Below, one piece after another: positions 25,217 through 34,500 of a stretch of DNA of 64,000 nucleotides. This DNA is from Paenibacillus endoradicis. Its GTDB lineage: Bacteria; Bacillota; Bacilli; Paenibacillales; Paenibacillaceae. Location of the stretch: contig NZ_JANQBB010000002.1 of the NCBI RefSeq assembly GCF_024721975.1, positions 124,001-188,000 on the forward strand, in the 5' to 3' direction. The notes under the pieces are model-generated. The model searched no databases and was not told the origin of the DNA. It saw only the letters and a program-made list of their open reading frames with translations. Numbering within the stretch: the stretch's first letter is position 1; every line of letters begins with the position of its first letter. Both the position numbers and the translations under genes were made by a program.

Positions 25217-27499
25217 TTATTGTAGGACTTGAGTGTAGGAAACATTAGGCTCTAACAAGATGTCTTGATTGTACAATCGAAGTTGCAATGCTTGGCCATC
25301 TATAACATTTAGTTGTACATGAGATGAAGTAATATGAACATCAATCGTTCTTCCCTTGTACTGAATTTTGAATTGGTATTGTTCCCAGTCTGCAGGAATC
25401 ATAGGAGCAAGCGCTAAATGAGTTTCTTTAATACGTACGCCTGCGAAGCCAAATACAATAGCCATCCACGTACCACCCATATTTGCCAAATGCAAACCAT
25501 CTTTAGTATTTCCATGTGTATTATCTAGGTCAAGACGAGCTGTTTCAGAGAAATATTCATACGCTTTATTCGCATAGCCAACTTTAGATGCCATGATGCT
25601 AAAAATACAAGAAGATAGAGATGAATCATGAGTTGTAATCTTCTCATAGTAATCATAAGAGCTACGAATGGTTTCCACACTTTGATCATCCTCTAGCAAG
25701 AAATGAGCTAGAACGGTATCCGCTTGTTTGCACACTTGATAACGATAGATCGTTAATGGATGATAATGCAGTAATAATGGGTATTTATCTTCAGGTGTTT
25801 CTTCGAAATTCCACACCTGTTTGCGCAAGAACGTGTCATCCTGCGGATTGATGTTTAATTGTTCATCGTGAAGTAACAACATCGCTTCAGCTGCTGCATC
25901 CCATGCAGCTATTTCTTGTTCAGTCACATCTAATTGCTGTACTAATGTAGCAAATTGCTCGGAATCTAGCGCTGATAAAATGTTACAGCTCTTTGCTGCC
26001 CAATATAAATTACTTTTTGCCATAGCATTTGTGTAATAGTTATTGTCAACACAGCATGTATATTCATCTGGTCCTGTTACTTCATCGATATGGAATTTAC
26101 CATTATAATAGTGACCGACTTCAATCCATAGACGAGCCGTCTCAATTAATACTTCTGCTCCGTACTTCCATAAGAAATCATTATCTTCAGTTGCCATATA
26201 ATATTGAGAGTAGCTATACGCAACGTCTGCGCTAATATGATATTGAGCCGTTCCAGAAGGGAAGAAGGAAGAACATTCCGAACCTGAAATTGTCCGCCAT
26301 GGATAGAGTGCACCCTTCTGATGACCCATTTCTTTCGCTCGTTCTCTAGCAGAATCCAAAATATGATGACGATAAATTAATAGCTGCTTAGCGATTTGAG
26401 GCTGAGTCATTAAAAATACAGGGAACATATAAATTTCCGTATCCCAGAAATAGTGACCCTCATAACCTTCACCTGTTAATCCTTTTGCGGCAATGTTACT
26501 GTATTCATCTTGTCCAGCAGATTGTAGTAATTGATAAACATTAAATCGAATACCTTCTTGTAATCGATCATCATTGCTAATAACAATATCAGATCTTTTC
26601 CAGAAATCATCCAAATAATCACGTTGATGTTGAAGCTGCTGCTCAAAAGTTGTATTCATCACTTCTGACAGAATATTTTTCCCAACCACTTGCGGCTCTG
26701 CTCCATGTCGCAACGTATCCGTATAGACATTCCACTTCGTAAACGAAATATCGTTACTAGAGTCAAATTCAGCCTTGTAAGTAACGATTTGTTCATGAGC
26801 AGTATGCTCGGATGTAAGTGCAGTTGAATGTGCATATGCAGTAGAACAACTCATTTTCAATTGGGAAGCTGAGGTTTCATTAACGATATAGTCCAATTGT
26901 TGGTCACTACCCGTTGCTACCGTATGCAATAACTTAGCATGTCCAGATGCGACGCGCGGATCATTAACTGCCGTGTAATTTTCTACGTTTCCATTGATGC
27001 TTGAAGTGATCGTAATTTTACCTTTAACAGAGATAGGTGTAATTTTGATATCAATAGCAAATAACTCACGTACATAAAAAGATACTAGACGCTTAAAGGT
27101 AATTTTCAATTCTTGTCCCATTGGTGAAACCCAATGAATAGAACGAATAGCATATCCAGCATCAAACTTAAGTTGACGGTCAAAATCTAATACTTTCCCA
27201 CTAAATAAGCTAAATGGCTCTTGCTGGTCACCAATCAAAATATTCACACTTTGACCATCTATACCATTAACTAATTTTTGTTGCGTGCTTGGAAAAGCGT
27301 GCAATTTTTCTCCATAAGGGATTGTAATGACATCGTGGAACGCATTGATATATGTTCCCCGAATACTGTTCATTTCTGGAGCGTAACCTTCCTCGAAGTT
27401 ACCACGTACCCCTAGATATCCGTTACCAAGAGCGAAAATACTTTCATTAATCAATAATTCATCTTGCTCAAGACTTTTATTTTGGATGGACCAAGTCAT
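25217..27499 (-). CDS. GH65 disaccharide phosphorylase (maltose/kojibiose phosphorylase type)
   Basis: 760 residues, the normal length of the family. The N-terminal beta-sandwich domain opens WSIQNKSLEQDELLINESIFALGNGYLGVRGNFEEGY. The alpha/alpha barrel has the substrate-loop GEGYEGHYFWDTEIYMFPVF, and the general-acid Glu in DEVTGPDEYT. The phosphate-binding part is HGNTKDGLHLANMGGTWMAIVFGFAG. Such enzymes phosphorolyse an alpha-glucobiose, inverting at C1 to yield beta-glucose-1-phosphate. Linkage specificity (maltose, kojibiose, nigerose, trehalose) cannot be told from sequence alone. pgmB follows at 33 bp. Confidence 0.93.
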   Translation of the reverse strand: MTWSIQNKSLEQDELLINESIFALGNGYLGVRGNFEEGYAPEMNSIRGTYINAFHDVITIPYGEKLHAFPSTQQKLVNGIDGQSVNILIGDQQEPFSLFSGKVLDFDRQLKFDAGYAIRSIHWVSPMGQELKITFKRLVSFYVRELFAIDIKITPISVKGKITITSSINGNVENYTAVNDPRVASGHAKLLHTVATGSDQQLDYIVNETSASQLKMSCSTAYAHSTALTSEHTAHEQIVTYKAEFDSSNDISFTKWNVYTDTLRHGAEPQVVGKNILSEVMNTTFEQQLQHQRDYLDDFWKRSDIVISNDDRLQEGIRFNVYQLLQSAGQDEYSNIAAKGLTGEGYEGHYFWDTEIYMFPVFLMTQPQIAKQLLIYRHHILDSARERAKEMGHQKGALYPWRTISGSECSSFFPSGTAQYHISADVAYSYSQYYMATEDNDFLWKYGAEVLIETARLWIEVGHYYNGKFHIDEVTGPDEYTCCVDNNYYTNAMAKSNLYWAAKSCNILSALDSEQFATLVQQLDVTEQEIAAWDAAAEAMLLLHDEQLNINPQDDTFLRKQVWNFEETPEDKYPLLLHYHPLTIYRYQVCKQADTVLAHFLLEDDQSVETIRSSYDYYEKITTHDSSLSSCIFSIMASKVGYANKAYEYFSETARLDLDNTHGNTKDGLHLANMGGTWMAIVFGFAGVRIKETHLALAPMIPADWEQYQFKIQYKGRTIDVHITSSHVQLNVIDGQALQLRLYNQDILLEPNVSYTQVLQ

Positions 27500-27531
27500 T
27501 AATATTCACTCCTTGCGTTGTTAGTCTAACA

Positions 27532-29631
27532 TTAGGATAAGGATTGAATTTCAATCTCTAATTCCGTTGTATTGGAAATTATTTCAATATTTATTTTAGC
27601 AGGAAGAGTAGTATCACGTTTCAAAGATAAACTTAATGTACCTTTGCCAATGGATAGGTTATGAACCGTAAGTTGCTCCATCTCTACTGGCAAACAAGGT
27701 GAAATAGAGATTTTACCTGCTATCACGTTTGGCATTAAGCCAAGCATAGCTTGCAGCATAACAAATGCTGTTGCCCCTGCCCAAGCTTGTGGAGAGCATG
27801 TTGTTGGATATGGAACGACCTTATCAGTTTCTGTGAGATCGTAGCCACAAAATAGCTCAGGTAAACGGTAGCCATCGAATTGCGCTGAAACTTTGATCAT
27901 CCCTGATACTACTTTCATTGCATCATCAGCATAACGATTACGCAGTAATCCAAGTAAGATCATGCCATTATCATGTGGCCACACACTGCCATTATGATAA
28001 CTTAGTGGATAATAACCACTAGATTGATTGCTCATCGTACGAATACCATAACCGCTAAACATATCATTTTCTAGTAACCTAGTTGCTACGATTTGTGTGT
28101 ATTGCTCATCTACAATATCGGTCATTAATAGATGACCGGGGTTTGAAGTAATAGATTTTACCTGCTCCAGCTTTTCATCAAGAGCGATGCAATAAAAACC
28201 GTGTTCTTCCATCCAATAATGATCTTGAAACTGTTGCTTTAGCTTTTTTGCTTCAGCATAAAGTTGCTTTGCACGATCAGTTTCACCTATTGATCCATAT
28301 ATATCGGCTAATCCTTGCTTAGCAGAATAGATATAACCTTGAACCTCTACTAGCGCAATTGGTGACTTAGCATATTGACCGTTCTCATGAATAATAGAAT
28401 TACTGGAATCCTTCCACCCTTGGTTTGGAAATCCTTCACTTGCTTCTTGATGATAGGTCAAAAAATGTGCATCATTAGTTGACGAACGTGTATCAATCCA
28501 ATCCAATGCAGCATCAATATTTGTTTGTAGTTCATGTACAAGCGATGTATCTCCACTCCATCTTACATATTCCACAATTAATATTAAGAAAAGCGGTGTG
28601 GAATCTACTCCACCATAATAAGGAGAGAAGGGCGCTTGGTTTGAATTAGCCAGTTCTCCGAAGCGAATTTCATGAGAAATTTTACCCGGCTCTTCATCAC
28701 ACCATGCATCATATTTCGTTCCTTGATATGCTGCGAGTGTGCGCAATGTTCCAATAGCATGTGATGGTTGCAGTGGTAGCATAAATAAAGAAGTGATGAT
28801 GCTATCGCGACCAAACGACGCTGCAAACCAAGGCAAACCTGCTACTGGAAAAGGTCCCTCACCAATATCATCCATAAGCATACGTAAATCCTGTAAGCTT
28901 CGATCAAAAAGCTTGTTATAATGCTCATTAGAAGATTCTATAGTCGTATTACTTTTACGCCATTGCGAATAGCTTTCTTCTAATTTTTGCAAAGCTAAGG
29001 TATAGGTAAGCAATGTAGGTAAAGCTTTTTCACCGATAAGTGGAACAACATTTACATTTATATATTTAGTTTGTCCGGGTGACAATTCTAATTGAAAACT
29101 CAACCCTTTTTTATCTTCCGAAATAGTCGCTTCATAATCCCAAGTCACGTATGTTGTTCGCTTAATTTCATCGACGCCTACATAGCGAAATGCAATAGCG
29201 TCCTTCTCAACAATAGGATCTAAAGTATGACCTACTTTACCCTCGCGATATTTGCGAACGATAAACATATCTTGAAAATCAGCATCAAAGGAAAGTGATA
29301 TTTCAACCTCACTACTCTCAAGATAATAATTAGTAACTGCTAACCGTTCATATAATACGCCATCATAAATGATTGTTTCTCTAATGACCTCAATTGCTCC
29401 ACGGTCTTTGCTTTCTTCCATTAAAGTCGTAGAAAGAAGATAACTTTTATTAGAACGACTCCCTAGTAATTGAGGAGACTTTTTATTAATGTAAAGTTTG
29501 TAATTACTCAAAAATCGAGTATCTTTCAAATAAAGACCAAGTCCTGTATCTGATTCTGGAACAATATCCCCTTGCTCGTTGCACAAAAAGAAAATAGATC
29601 CTTCTTTTATTACATGATTATTCATAATCAT
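27532..29631 (-). CDS. Amylo-alpha-1,6-glucosidase-like (glycogen-debranching-type) protein
   Basis: About 699 residues. The N-terminal beta-domain typical of this family (NNHVIKEGSIFFLCNEQGDIVPESDTGLGLYLKDTRFLSNYKLYIN) is followed by an alpha/alpha toroid with GLPWFAASFGRDSIITSLFMLP and YYPLSYHNGSVWPHDNGMILLGLLRN. Members are usually annotated as debranching enzymes but the true activity is rarely tested. Placed between the permeases and the phosphorylase, it could trim imported oligosaccharide to the disaccharide. The start is uncertain among 29637 (GTG), 29631 and 29625. Confidence 0.85.
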   Translation of the reverse strand: MIMNNHVIKEGSIFFLCNEQGDIVPESDTGLGLYLKDTRFLSNYKLYINKKSPQLLGSRSNKSYLLSTTLMEESKDRGAIEVIRETIIYDGVLYERLAVTNYYLESSEVEISLSFDADFQDMFIVRKYREGKVGHTLDPIVEKDAIAFRYVGVDEIKRTTYVTWDYEATISEDKKGLSFQLELSPGQTKYINVNVVPLIGEKALPTLLTYTLALQKLEESYSQWRKSNTTIESSNEHYNKLFDRSLQDLRMLMDDIGEGPFPVAGLPWFAASFGRDSIITSLFMLPLQPSHAIGTLRTLAAYQGTKYDAWCDEEPGKISHEIRFGELANSNQAPFSPYYGGVDSTPLFLILIVEYVRWSGDTSLVHELQTNIDAALDWIDTRSSTNDAHFLTYHQEASEGFPNQGWKDSSNSIIHENGQYAKSPIALVEVQGYIYSAKQGLADIYGSIGETDRAKQLYAEAKKLKQQFQDHYWMEEHGFYCIALDEKLEQVKSITSNPGHLLMTDIVDEQYTQIVATRLLENDMFSGYGIRTMSNQSSGYYPLSYHNGSVWPHDNGMILLGLLRNRYADDAMKVVSGMIKVSAQFDGYRLPELFCGYDLTETDKVVPYPTTCSPQAWAGATAFVMLQAMLGLMPNVIAGKISISPCLPVEMEQLTVHNLSIGKGTLSLSLKRDTTLPAKINIEIISNTTELEIEIQSLS

Positions 29632-29665
29632 TTTCACCCCAGCTACTGTTTACTTTTATCTAGCC

Positions 29666-30502
29666 TTATTTAACAGCACCTGCTGCGATACCTTTAATAA
29701 TATATTTTTGAGCGAAAGCATAGAAAATTACGATTGGAATAATCGTTAACGTTAACCCTGCCATTGCTTGGTTCCATACGATCGTAAATTCACCGAAGAA
29801 GTAGAATGTCGATAATTGAATGGTACGTAGTCCTTTATCAGAAAGTACAAGTGAAGGCAGCAAATAGTCATTCCAAGTAGCGATAATATCTAATATTGCT
29901 ACTGTCACAGTAATTGTTTTCAGTAATGGAAAAACAATTCTCCAGAACAGACCAAATTTACTACAGCCATCAAGAGTAGCTGCTTCCTCAAGCGCAATCG
30001 GAATAGACTTCATAAATCCGTGGTATAGGAATACTGCAATTCCAGCGTGAAATCCGATGTTCATAAAGATCAGACCACCATGAGTATTCAGCATTGGTAT
30101 ATGCAGATTAGTACGAATCCAGTCCATTACTTGCATGAGCGGCATCATTAGTGTTTGAAATGGAATAAGCATCGTAGCTACAAAAGAGTAAAAGATAATT
30201 TTACTCATTAGATTGTCTTTTCTAACTAACATCCAAGCTGTCATTGAAGAGAGCACAACAACGAAGATAACTGTAACTATAGTCACATAAGCGGAATTAA
30301 TAAACACATGTAAGAAATTCATTTTTTCCATTGCTTTTTGGTAATATTCAAAACTAAAACTCGATGGTAATGCAAGTGCATTTTCATATAATTCCGAGCG
30401 AGTTTTGAAGGAGTTGACCAACATAATATAAATTGGTGATAAGAAGAGTAATGCAAGTATAACGATAAGAATTGAAGTAATAGTTCTACCAGTTGCTTTC
30501 AT
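29666..30502 (-). CDS. ABC sugar permease, MalG type
   Basis: 278 residues with six membrane helices and the EAA loop EEAATLDGCSKFGLFWRIVFPLLKT near residue 180. C-terminal QKYIIKGIAAGAVK is typical of MalG-class permeases. It is the second permease of the carbohydrate importer and its start overlaps the end of the first. No cognate ATPase gene is in the locus; such importers commonly use a shared MsmX/MsmK ATPase encoded elsewhere. Confidence 0.95.
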   Translation of the reverse strand: MKATGRTITSILIVILALLFLSPIYIMLVNSFKTRSELYENALALPSSFSFEYYQKAMEKMNFLHVFINSAYVTIVTVIFVVVLSSMTAWMLVRKDNLMSKIIFYSFVATMLIPFQTLMMPLMQVMDWIRTNLHIPMLNTHGGLIFMNIGFHAGIAVFLYHGFMKSIPIALEEAATLDGCSKFGLFWRIVFPLLKTITVTVAILDIIATWNDYLLPSLVLSDKGLRTIQLSTFYFFGEFTIVWNQAMAGLTLTIIPIVIFYAFAQKYIIKGIAAGAVK

Positions 30503-31377
30503 TACATTTGCACCTCTTTCTTCTTCGTAATAATAACTTGAGTCAATGTAACCAACGCGACAACTAAGAAGAAGATGATCGCTTTAGCTTGACCAAGACC
30601 ATAATTACCGTATCCGAATATTTCATTGAATATATTCATCGCAAATAATTCTGTAGAATGGATTGGTCCACCAGCAGTAAGTGATAAGTTCACATCGTAT
30701 ATTTTGAATGCACCCGAAAGTGATAAAAATAAGCAAATCGTAAATGAAGGCATCAATAGTGGGAATACTATTTTCGTTAAGCGCGTCCATAAATTAGCGC
30801 CATCTACCTTTGCAGCTTCCATAACTTCATCCGGAATTCCTTGAATACCCGCAATATATATGATCATCGTATACCCTGCCATTTGCCATGTGAAAACAAT
30901 GACTAGAGCGTATAATGCAAAGTTCGGATTAATTAACCAGTTAAAGAAAATTGAATCTAGTCCAGTCAGCATACCAATTTGTTTGAAACCGTCTGAAAAA
31001 AGAAATTTCCATATATACCCTAGAATAAGTCCACCAATAAGGTTTGGCATAAAGAATAATGTACGTGCTACGTTACTTGCTTTAAACCCTGCAGTTACAA
31101 TAAGTGAGAATATTAAACCAAAAACGTTAATCGATATTAAAGCTAAAATTGTGAATTTTAATGTGTTCCAAGCGGAAGTAATAAAACGCTCGTCTTGAAA
31201 AATAGATACATAGTTGTCAAAACCAACAAAAACTTTAGGATTGGCAGGTATACCATTCCAAGTAATAAATGAATATATTATTCCGATAATGAACGGAATG
31301 ATTACTATAGTAAGGAAGATAAGGAACAAGGGCATCGTAAATATTGCATACCAAACTCTATCCATTTTTTTATTCAT
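30502..31377 (-). CDS. ABC sugar permease, MalF type
   Basis: About 291 residues. Six helices, with FITWNGIPANPKVFVGFDNYVSIFQDERF in the first outer loop and the EAA motif MEAAKVDGANLWTRLTKIVFPLLMP near residue 195. It partners the MalG-type permease. A stem-loop lies between this gene and that of the binding protein upstream, which would lower expression of the membrane parts relative to the binding protein. Confidence 0.95.
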   Translation of the reverse strand: MNKKMDRVWYAIFTMPLFLIFLTIVIIPFIIGIIYSFITWNGIPANPKVFVGFDNYVSIFQDERFITSAWNTLKFTILALISINVFGLIFSLIVTAGFKASNVARTLFFMPNLIGGLILGYIWKFLFSDGFKQIGMLTGLDSIFFNWLINPNFALYALVIVFTWQMAGYTMIIYIAGIQGIPDEVMEAAKVDGANLWTRLTKIVFPLLMPSFTICLFLSLSGAFKIYDVNLSLTAGGPIHSTELFAMNIFNEIFGYGNYGLGQAKAIIFFLVVALVTLTQVIITKKKEVQM

Positions 31378-31428
31378 CACATGTCACCCATTTCACTTTG
31401 TTATTTTTGCTTATGTTATAGAGAAAAC

Positions 31429-31462
31429 GAAAACCTAACTTCAATGAGAAAGTTAGGTTTTC
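31429..31462 (-). terminator. Partial terminator / attenuating stem-loop between binding-protein and permease genes
   Basis: Stem GAAAACCTAACTT/AAGTTAGGTTTTC with an 8-base loop and T-rich sequence on the minus-strand exit side (CGTTTTC). Placed after the binding-protein stop and before the permeases, as in many sugar ABC operons where it sets the binding-protein excess and protects upstream mRNA. Confidence 0.75.
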
Positions 31463-31495
31463 TATTTTCCACATCAATCTTGATCGTTATAAAAC

Positions 31496-32755
31496 TTATT
31501 TTGTAGCATTTGCCCAAACTTTATCTAATTTTTCAAGGTATTGTTCAGGAGTCATGCCGCTATCCAAGAAGAATTCAGAAGTTACTGGCGCCAAATCATT
31601 GATAATAATACCTTGTGGGAAATAATTAAGTGCCCAAGGAATTGTTTCGCCTGATTGAGTTGCTTCAAATACTTCTTGAGACAATGGATCAAGACCAGTC
31701 GCTTCAATTGTTGTTACAGCTGGAATGAAACCAAATTCGTTAACAATTGTGTTTTTACCTGTTTCACTTGTATACAACCAATTAATAAATGCATTTGCAG
31801 CTGCAATTTGTTCAGTAGAAGCTGTATTATTGACTACCCAAGCTGCCGGGATATCAACTGCAATTTTTTTGTTTCCAGCGATAGGTAAAGCCATCATTCC
31901 TGCTTCAATATCATCATACTCAGCTAACATACTGTAGCTCCAGTTTCCTTGGTGTACAATCGCTGTTTTTCCTGAAGCGAAGTCGCCCATTTGAACATCA
32001 TAAGTTACTTCCATTGGGTTAATAGAATTATCACGAATCATCTTCATTACTTGAGCGAATTCTTGGAATTCTGCAGTATCAGACATTTTCACTTCGCCTT
32101 TATTCAATTGCTGAATGAAAGCAACTGGATCAGTCTGCAATGCAAAAGGTGTATTAATGATATGACCAATTAAGAAATATGCTTCTTGAGATAAGCTTAA
32201 TCCATTAACTCCATCAGCTTTTAATTGCTCTAGTGCAGCAGTTAGTGAAGCTACATCCGTAATTTTAGAAGGATCTACTAAAGCTTTGTTATATACTAGA
32301 CCAAAACCTTCAACTCCAGTGGGAACTCCAACCACTTTACTATCGATTTCAAGTGCCATATTTGGAGAAATATACTTAACATATTCTTCATTACTCATGT
32401 CATAGTAATAAGATGCGAATTTTTCTGCTTCAGCACCTGGTTGAACAGAGAAGATAGTTGGACCTTCGTTAGCAGCTAGTTTGGTTTGAAGCTGAGTAAT
32501 ATATGAATCCCCAGCTGAACCCCAAACCTCAACTTCATTACCAGTCTCCGCTTTATATTTATCAGCAAGATCCTCAAGCGCTTGAGCAATTTCAACTTTA
32601 CTTTGGAATAATGAGATTTTTGCTAATTTCTCAGTGTCAGCACCACCGTTCTTCTCCGAACCTGATTTATTACTTGAGTTATTTCCACAAGCAGCTAAAG
32701 CAAGTACTAAAACCATCATAGAAATCATACCGATTAATTTCTTCGTTCTTTTCAT
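31496..32755 (-). CDS. Carbohydrate ABC transporter substrate-binding lipoprotein
   Basis: About 419 residues of the extracellular solute-binding family 1. Lipobox ALAAC gives the lipidated Cys near residue 22, then an Asn/Ser/Gly linker and the binding fold (LAKISLFQSKVEIAQALEDLADKYKAETGNEVEVWGSAGDSYITQLQTKLAANEGPTIF). It captures the sugar outside the membrane for the two permeases. The start at 32755 has TTGGGGG 7 bases upstream; the longer frame from 32776 includes this site. A two-component system upstream and a cre site at the promoter govern it. Confidence 0.95.
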   Translation of the reverse strand: MKRTKKLIGMISMMVLVLALAACGNNSSNKSGSEKNGGADTEKLAKISLFQSKVEIAQALEDLADKYKAETGNEVEVWGSAGDSYITQLQTKLAANEGPTIFSVQPGAEAEKFASYYYDMSNEEYVKYISPNMALEIDSKVVGVPTGVEGFGLVYNKALVDPSKITDVASLTAALEQLKADGVNGLSLSQEAYFLIGHIINTPFALQTDPVAFIQQLNKGEVKMSDTAEFQEFAQVMKMIRDNSINPMEVTYDVQMGDFASGKTAIVHQGNWSYSMLAEYDDIEAGMMALPIAGNKKIAVDIPAAWVVNNTASTEQIAAANAFINWLYTSETGKNTIVNEFGFIPAVTTIEATGLDPLSQEVFEATQSGETIPWALNYFPQGIIINDLAPVTSEFFLDSGMTPEQYLEKLDKVWANATK

Positions 32756-32792
32756 GTTACTACCCCCAATTTTCAAATCATTCTATAAAGTG

Positions 32793-32806
32793 TGTAAACA
32801 CTTACA
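32793..32806. promoter_or_regulatory. Catabolite-responsive element (cre) at binding-protein promoter
   Basis: Read on the minus strand, TGTAAGTGTTTACA differs from the Bacillus cre consensus (TGWAAGCGTWWACA) at one position. It lies just downstream of a TATAAT box on the minus strand, over the probable start point. CcpA binding here would repress the importer when preferred sugars are present. Confidence 0.75.
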
Positions 32807-32890
32807 TTATCATTATAATTTCTCGCAATTATACTAAACAGGTGTTATTCTCGCCTAAACAAGTAAATTTTGAATCTGTTAATATAAAAA

Positions 32891-32930
32891 ACTCCCTCTA
32901 TAACTTTAATTACAAGTGTATAGAGGGAGT
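32891..32930 (-). terminator. Terminator of the two-component operon
   Basis: Stem ACTCCCTCTATA/TATAGAGGGAGT with T-runs on both sides (TTTTTTATAT on the minus strand). It ends the response-regulator transcript 15 bp past its stop. Confidence 0.88.
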
Positions 32931-32945
32931 TTTTATCAAATAATA

Positions 32946-34487
32946 TTATTTATTCATTCTTCGATATTGCGTTGGAGATACACCGTAATGCTTACGAAAT
33001 ACTTTTCCGAAGTAATTGTCATCTTCATATCCGACAGAAGCAGCGATTTCTTGAACGGAAAGATCAGAGAATTTTAATAATTCACAGGAATTTTCCATTC
33101 TAATCTGAGTTAAATAGCTCATGACCGTTGTCTGATGCATTTCTTTAAATCGTTTTGATAAATATTGAGGACTAAAATGGAATATTTCAGCTAAGGATGA
33201 CAGTGTAATTTCTTCACTCATATGATCGTGGATATAATTTTTTATTGCTGAAATACTTTGAATGGTTGAGGCATTTTCATTTGCATCATCAACAATACTA
33301 TGAAACATATGAATAAGTGTTTTCTCCCATTCTTCTAAGTCAGACAGCCATATTGGCATCGTTTCAATATGCTGTTTAGATTGTAAATGATTCAATACTC
33401 GCATCAATAATAAATTGGCTTCAATGGAATAATGCTGTAATTCTTTTAGTGGTATATAAGATTTGGTATATAGAGATTCAACATAACTGTGAACCAGTTC
33501 ATGAATTTGCGTTTTATCTTGGTTACGAATAGCTTCTAACAATAACAATTCTTTATCCATAAAGGGAGTGAGATCCGTTGCTTTTTGGTAGTACTGTGAT
33601 GCTTTAATAATATTTGCATTTAATATTTCTGCTTTTGCTTCTTTTAATGAATGATGAAGTTGTCCTATGCTTGTGCGTCGCTTACTGAAACCTGAGATTG
33701 TAAGTAATCTAAGCGTTTTTTCCCATAACTCACTTATTTTTTTCTGATAGAACTCCAGTTCTTCAGTTGAAATATCACTTTGTATATACACAATAATAAA
33801 TTGTTCATCTGTAAAACAATAATAATTCCCTACATGTTTAATGATATCATTCAGCACATTTTTCACAGAAAATTTAAACAATGATTCGTCGCCCATATAG
33901 TATCGTTCAATGACAGAATTAGAATTACGAGGTAAGTACATAAGGACATAAAAATCTTGGTCAGATAGCCCAACTTCTTCAAATAGCTGTAGCATACTAT
34001 CCGCTTGAACTGGATCATTTTGCAAATAAGTATTCATTTTCTGTTCATTAAGTAAAGAATCAGCTTCCTTTATGCGAAAGCTATTATTAAACTCTGCATC
34101 TTTAGTTTGCTGACTTTGTTCAATCGATTTAACTGCTTTGGCAACTGCCTTATCCAAATCATCTATTTTGAATGGCTTGAGTAAATAATCAACACCATTG
34201 GCTAATAAAGTCGCTCTAGTATAGCGAAACTCCTGATAACCACTTAGTACGATAACTTTTGAATTCCAACCTTCCTCTCTTAACAATTCTAAGAACCGAG
34301 GTCCATCCATTTTGGGCATACTCATATCACATATGATTAGTTCAGGCTCTTCCCCTCGAACGATCTCGATTGCCTCGAATCCATCTTCAGCAGTTAATAT
34401 TTGTTGAATGTTATAGGTAGGCCAATCAATTGCTAGCTCGACACCTTCTCTTACATGCTCTTCATCATCTACGATCAATACTTTCAT
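32946..34487 (-). CDS. YesN-type response regulator (REC plus AraC HTH)
   Basis: 513 residues. The receiver domain covers 1-120 with phospho-acceptor Asp54 (IICDMSMPKMDG), Thr/Ser in VIVLSGYQ and Lys in YLLKPF. A variable middle region of about 270 residues follows, and a C-terminal AraC-type pair of helix-turn-helices (ITLSSLAEIFHFSPQYLSKRFKEMHQTTVMSYL; VQEIAASVGYEDDNYFGKVFRKHYGVSPTQYRR). It is coupled to the YesM-type kinase 14 bp upstream and most likely activates the adjacent sugar operon. Confidence 0.95.
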   Translation of the reverse strand: MKVLIVDDEEHVREGVELAIDWPTYNIQQILTAEDGFEAIEIVRGEEPELIICDMSMPKMDGPRFLELLREEGWNSKVIVLSGYQEFRYTRATLLANGVDYLLKPFKIDDLDKAVAKAVKSIEQSQQTKDAEFNNSFRIKEADSLLNEQKMNTYLQNDPVQADSMLQLFEEVGLSDQDFYVLMYLPRNSNSVIERYYMGDESLFKFSVKNVLNDIIKHVGNYYCFTDEQFIIVYIQSDISTEELEFYQKKISELWEKTLRLLTISGFSKRRTSIGQLHHSLKEAKAEILNANIIKASQYYQKATDLTPFMDKELLLLEAIRNQDKTQIHELVHSYVESLYTKSYIPLKELQHYSIEANLLLMRVLNHLQSKQHIETMPIWLSDLEEWEKTLIHMFHSIVDDANENASTIQSISAIKNYIHDHMSEEITLSSLAEIFHFSPQYLSKRFKEMHQTTVMSYLTQIRMENSCELLKFSDLSVQEIAASVGYEDDNYFGKVFRKHYGVSPTQYRRMNK

Positions 34488-34500
34488 TAACAGAATCTCC

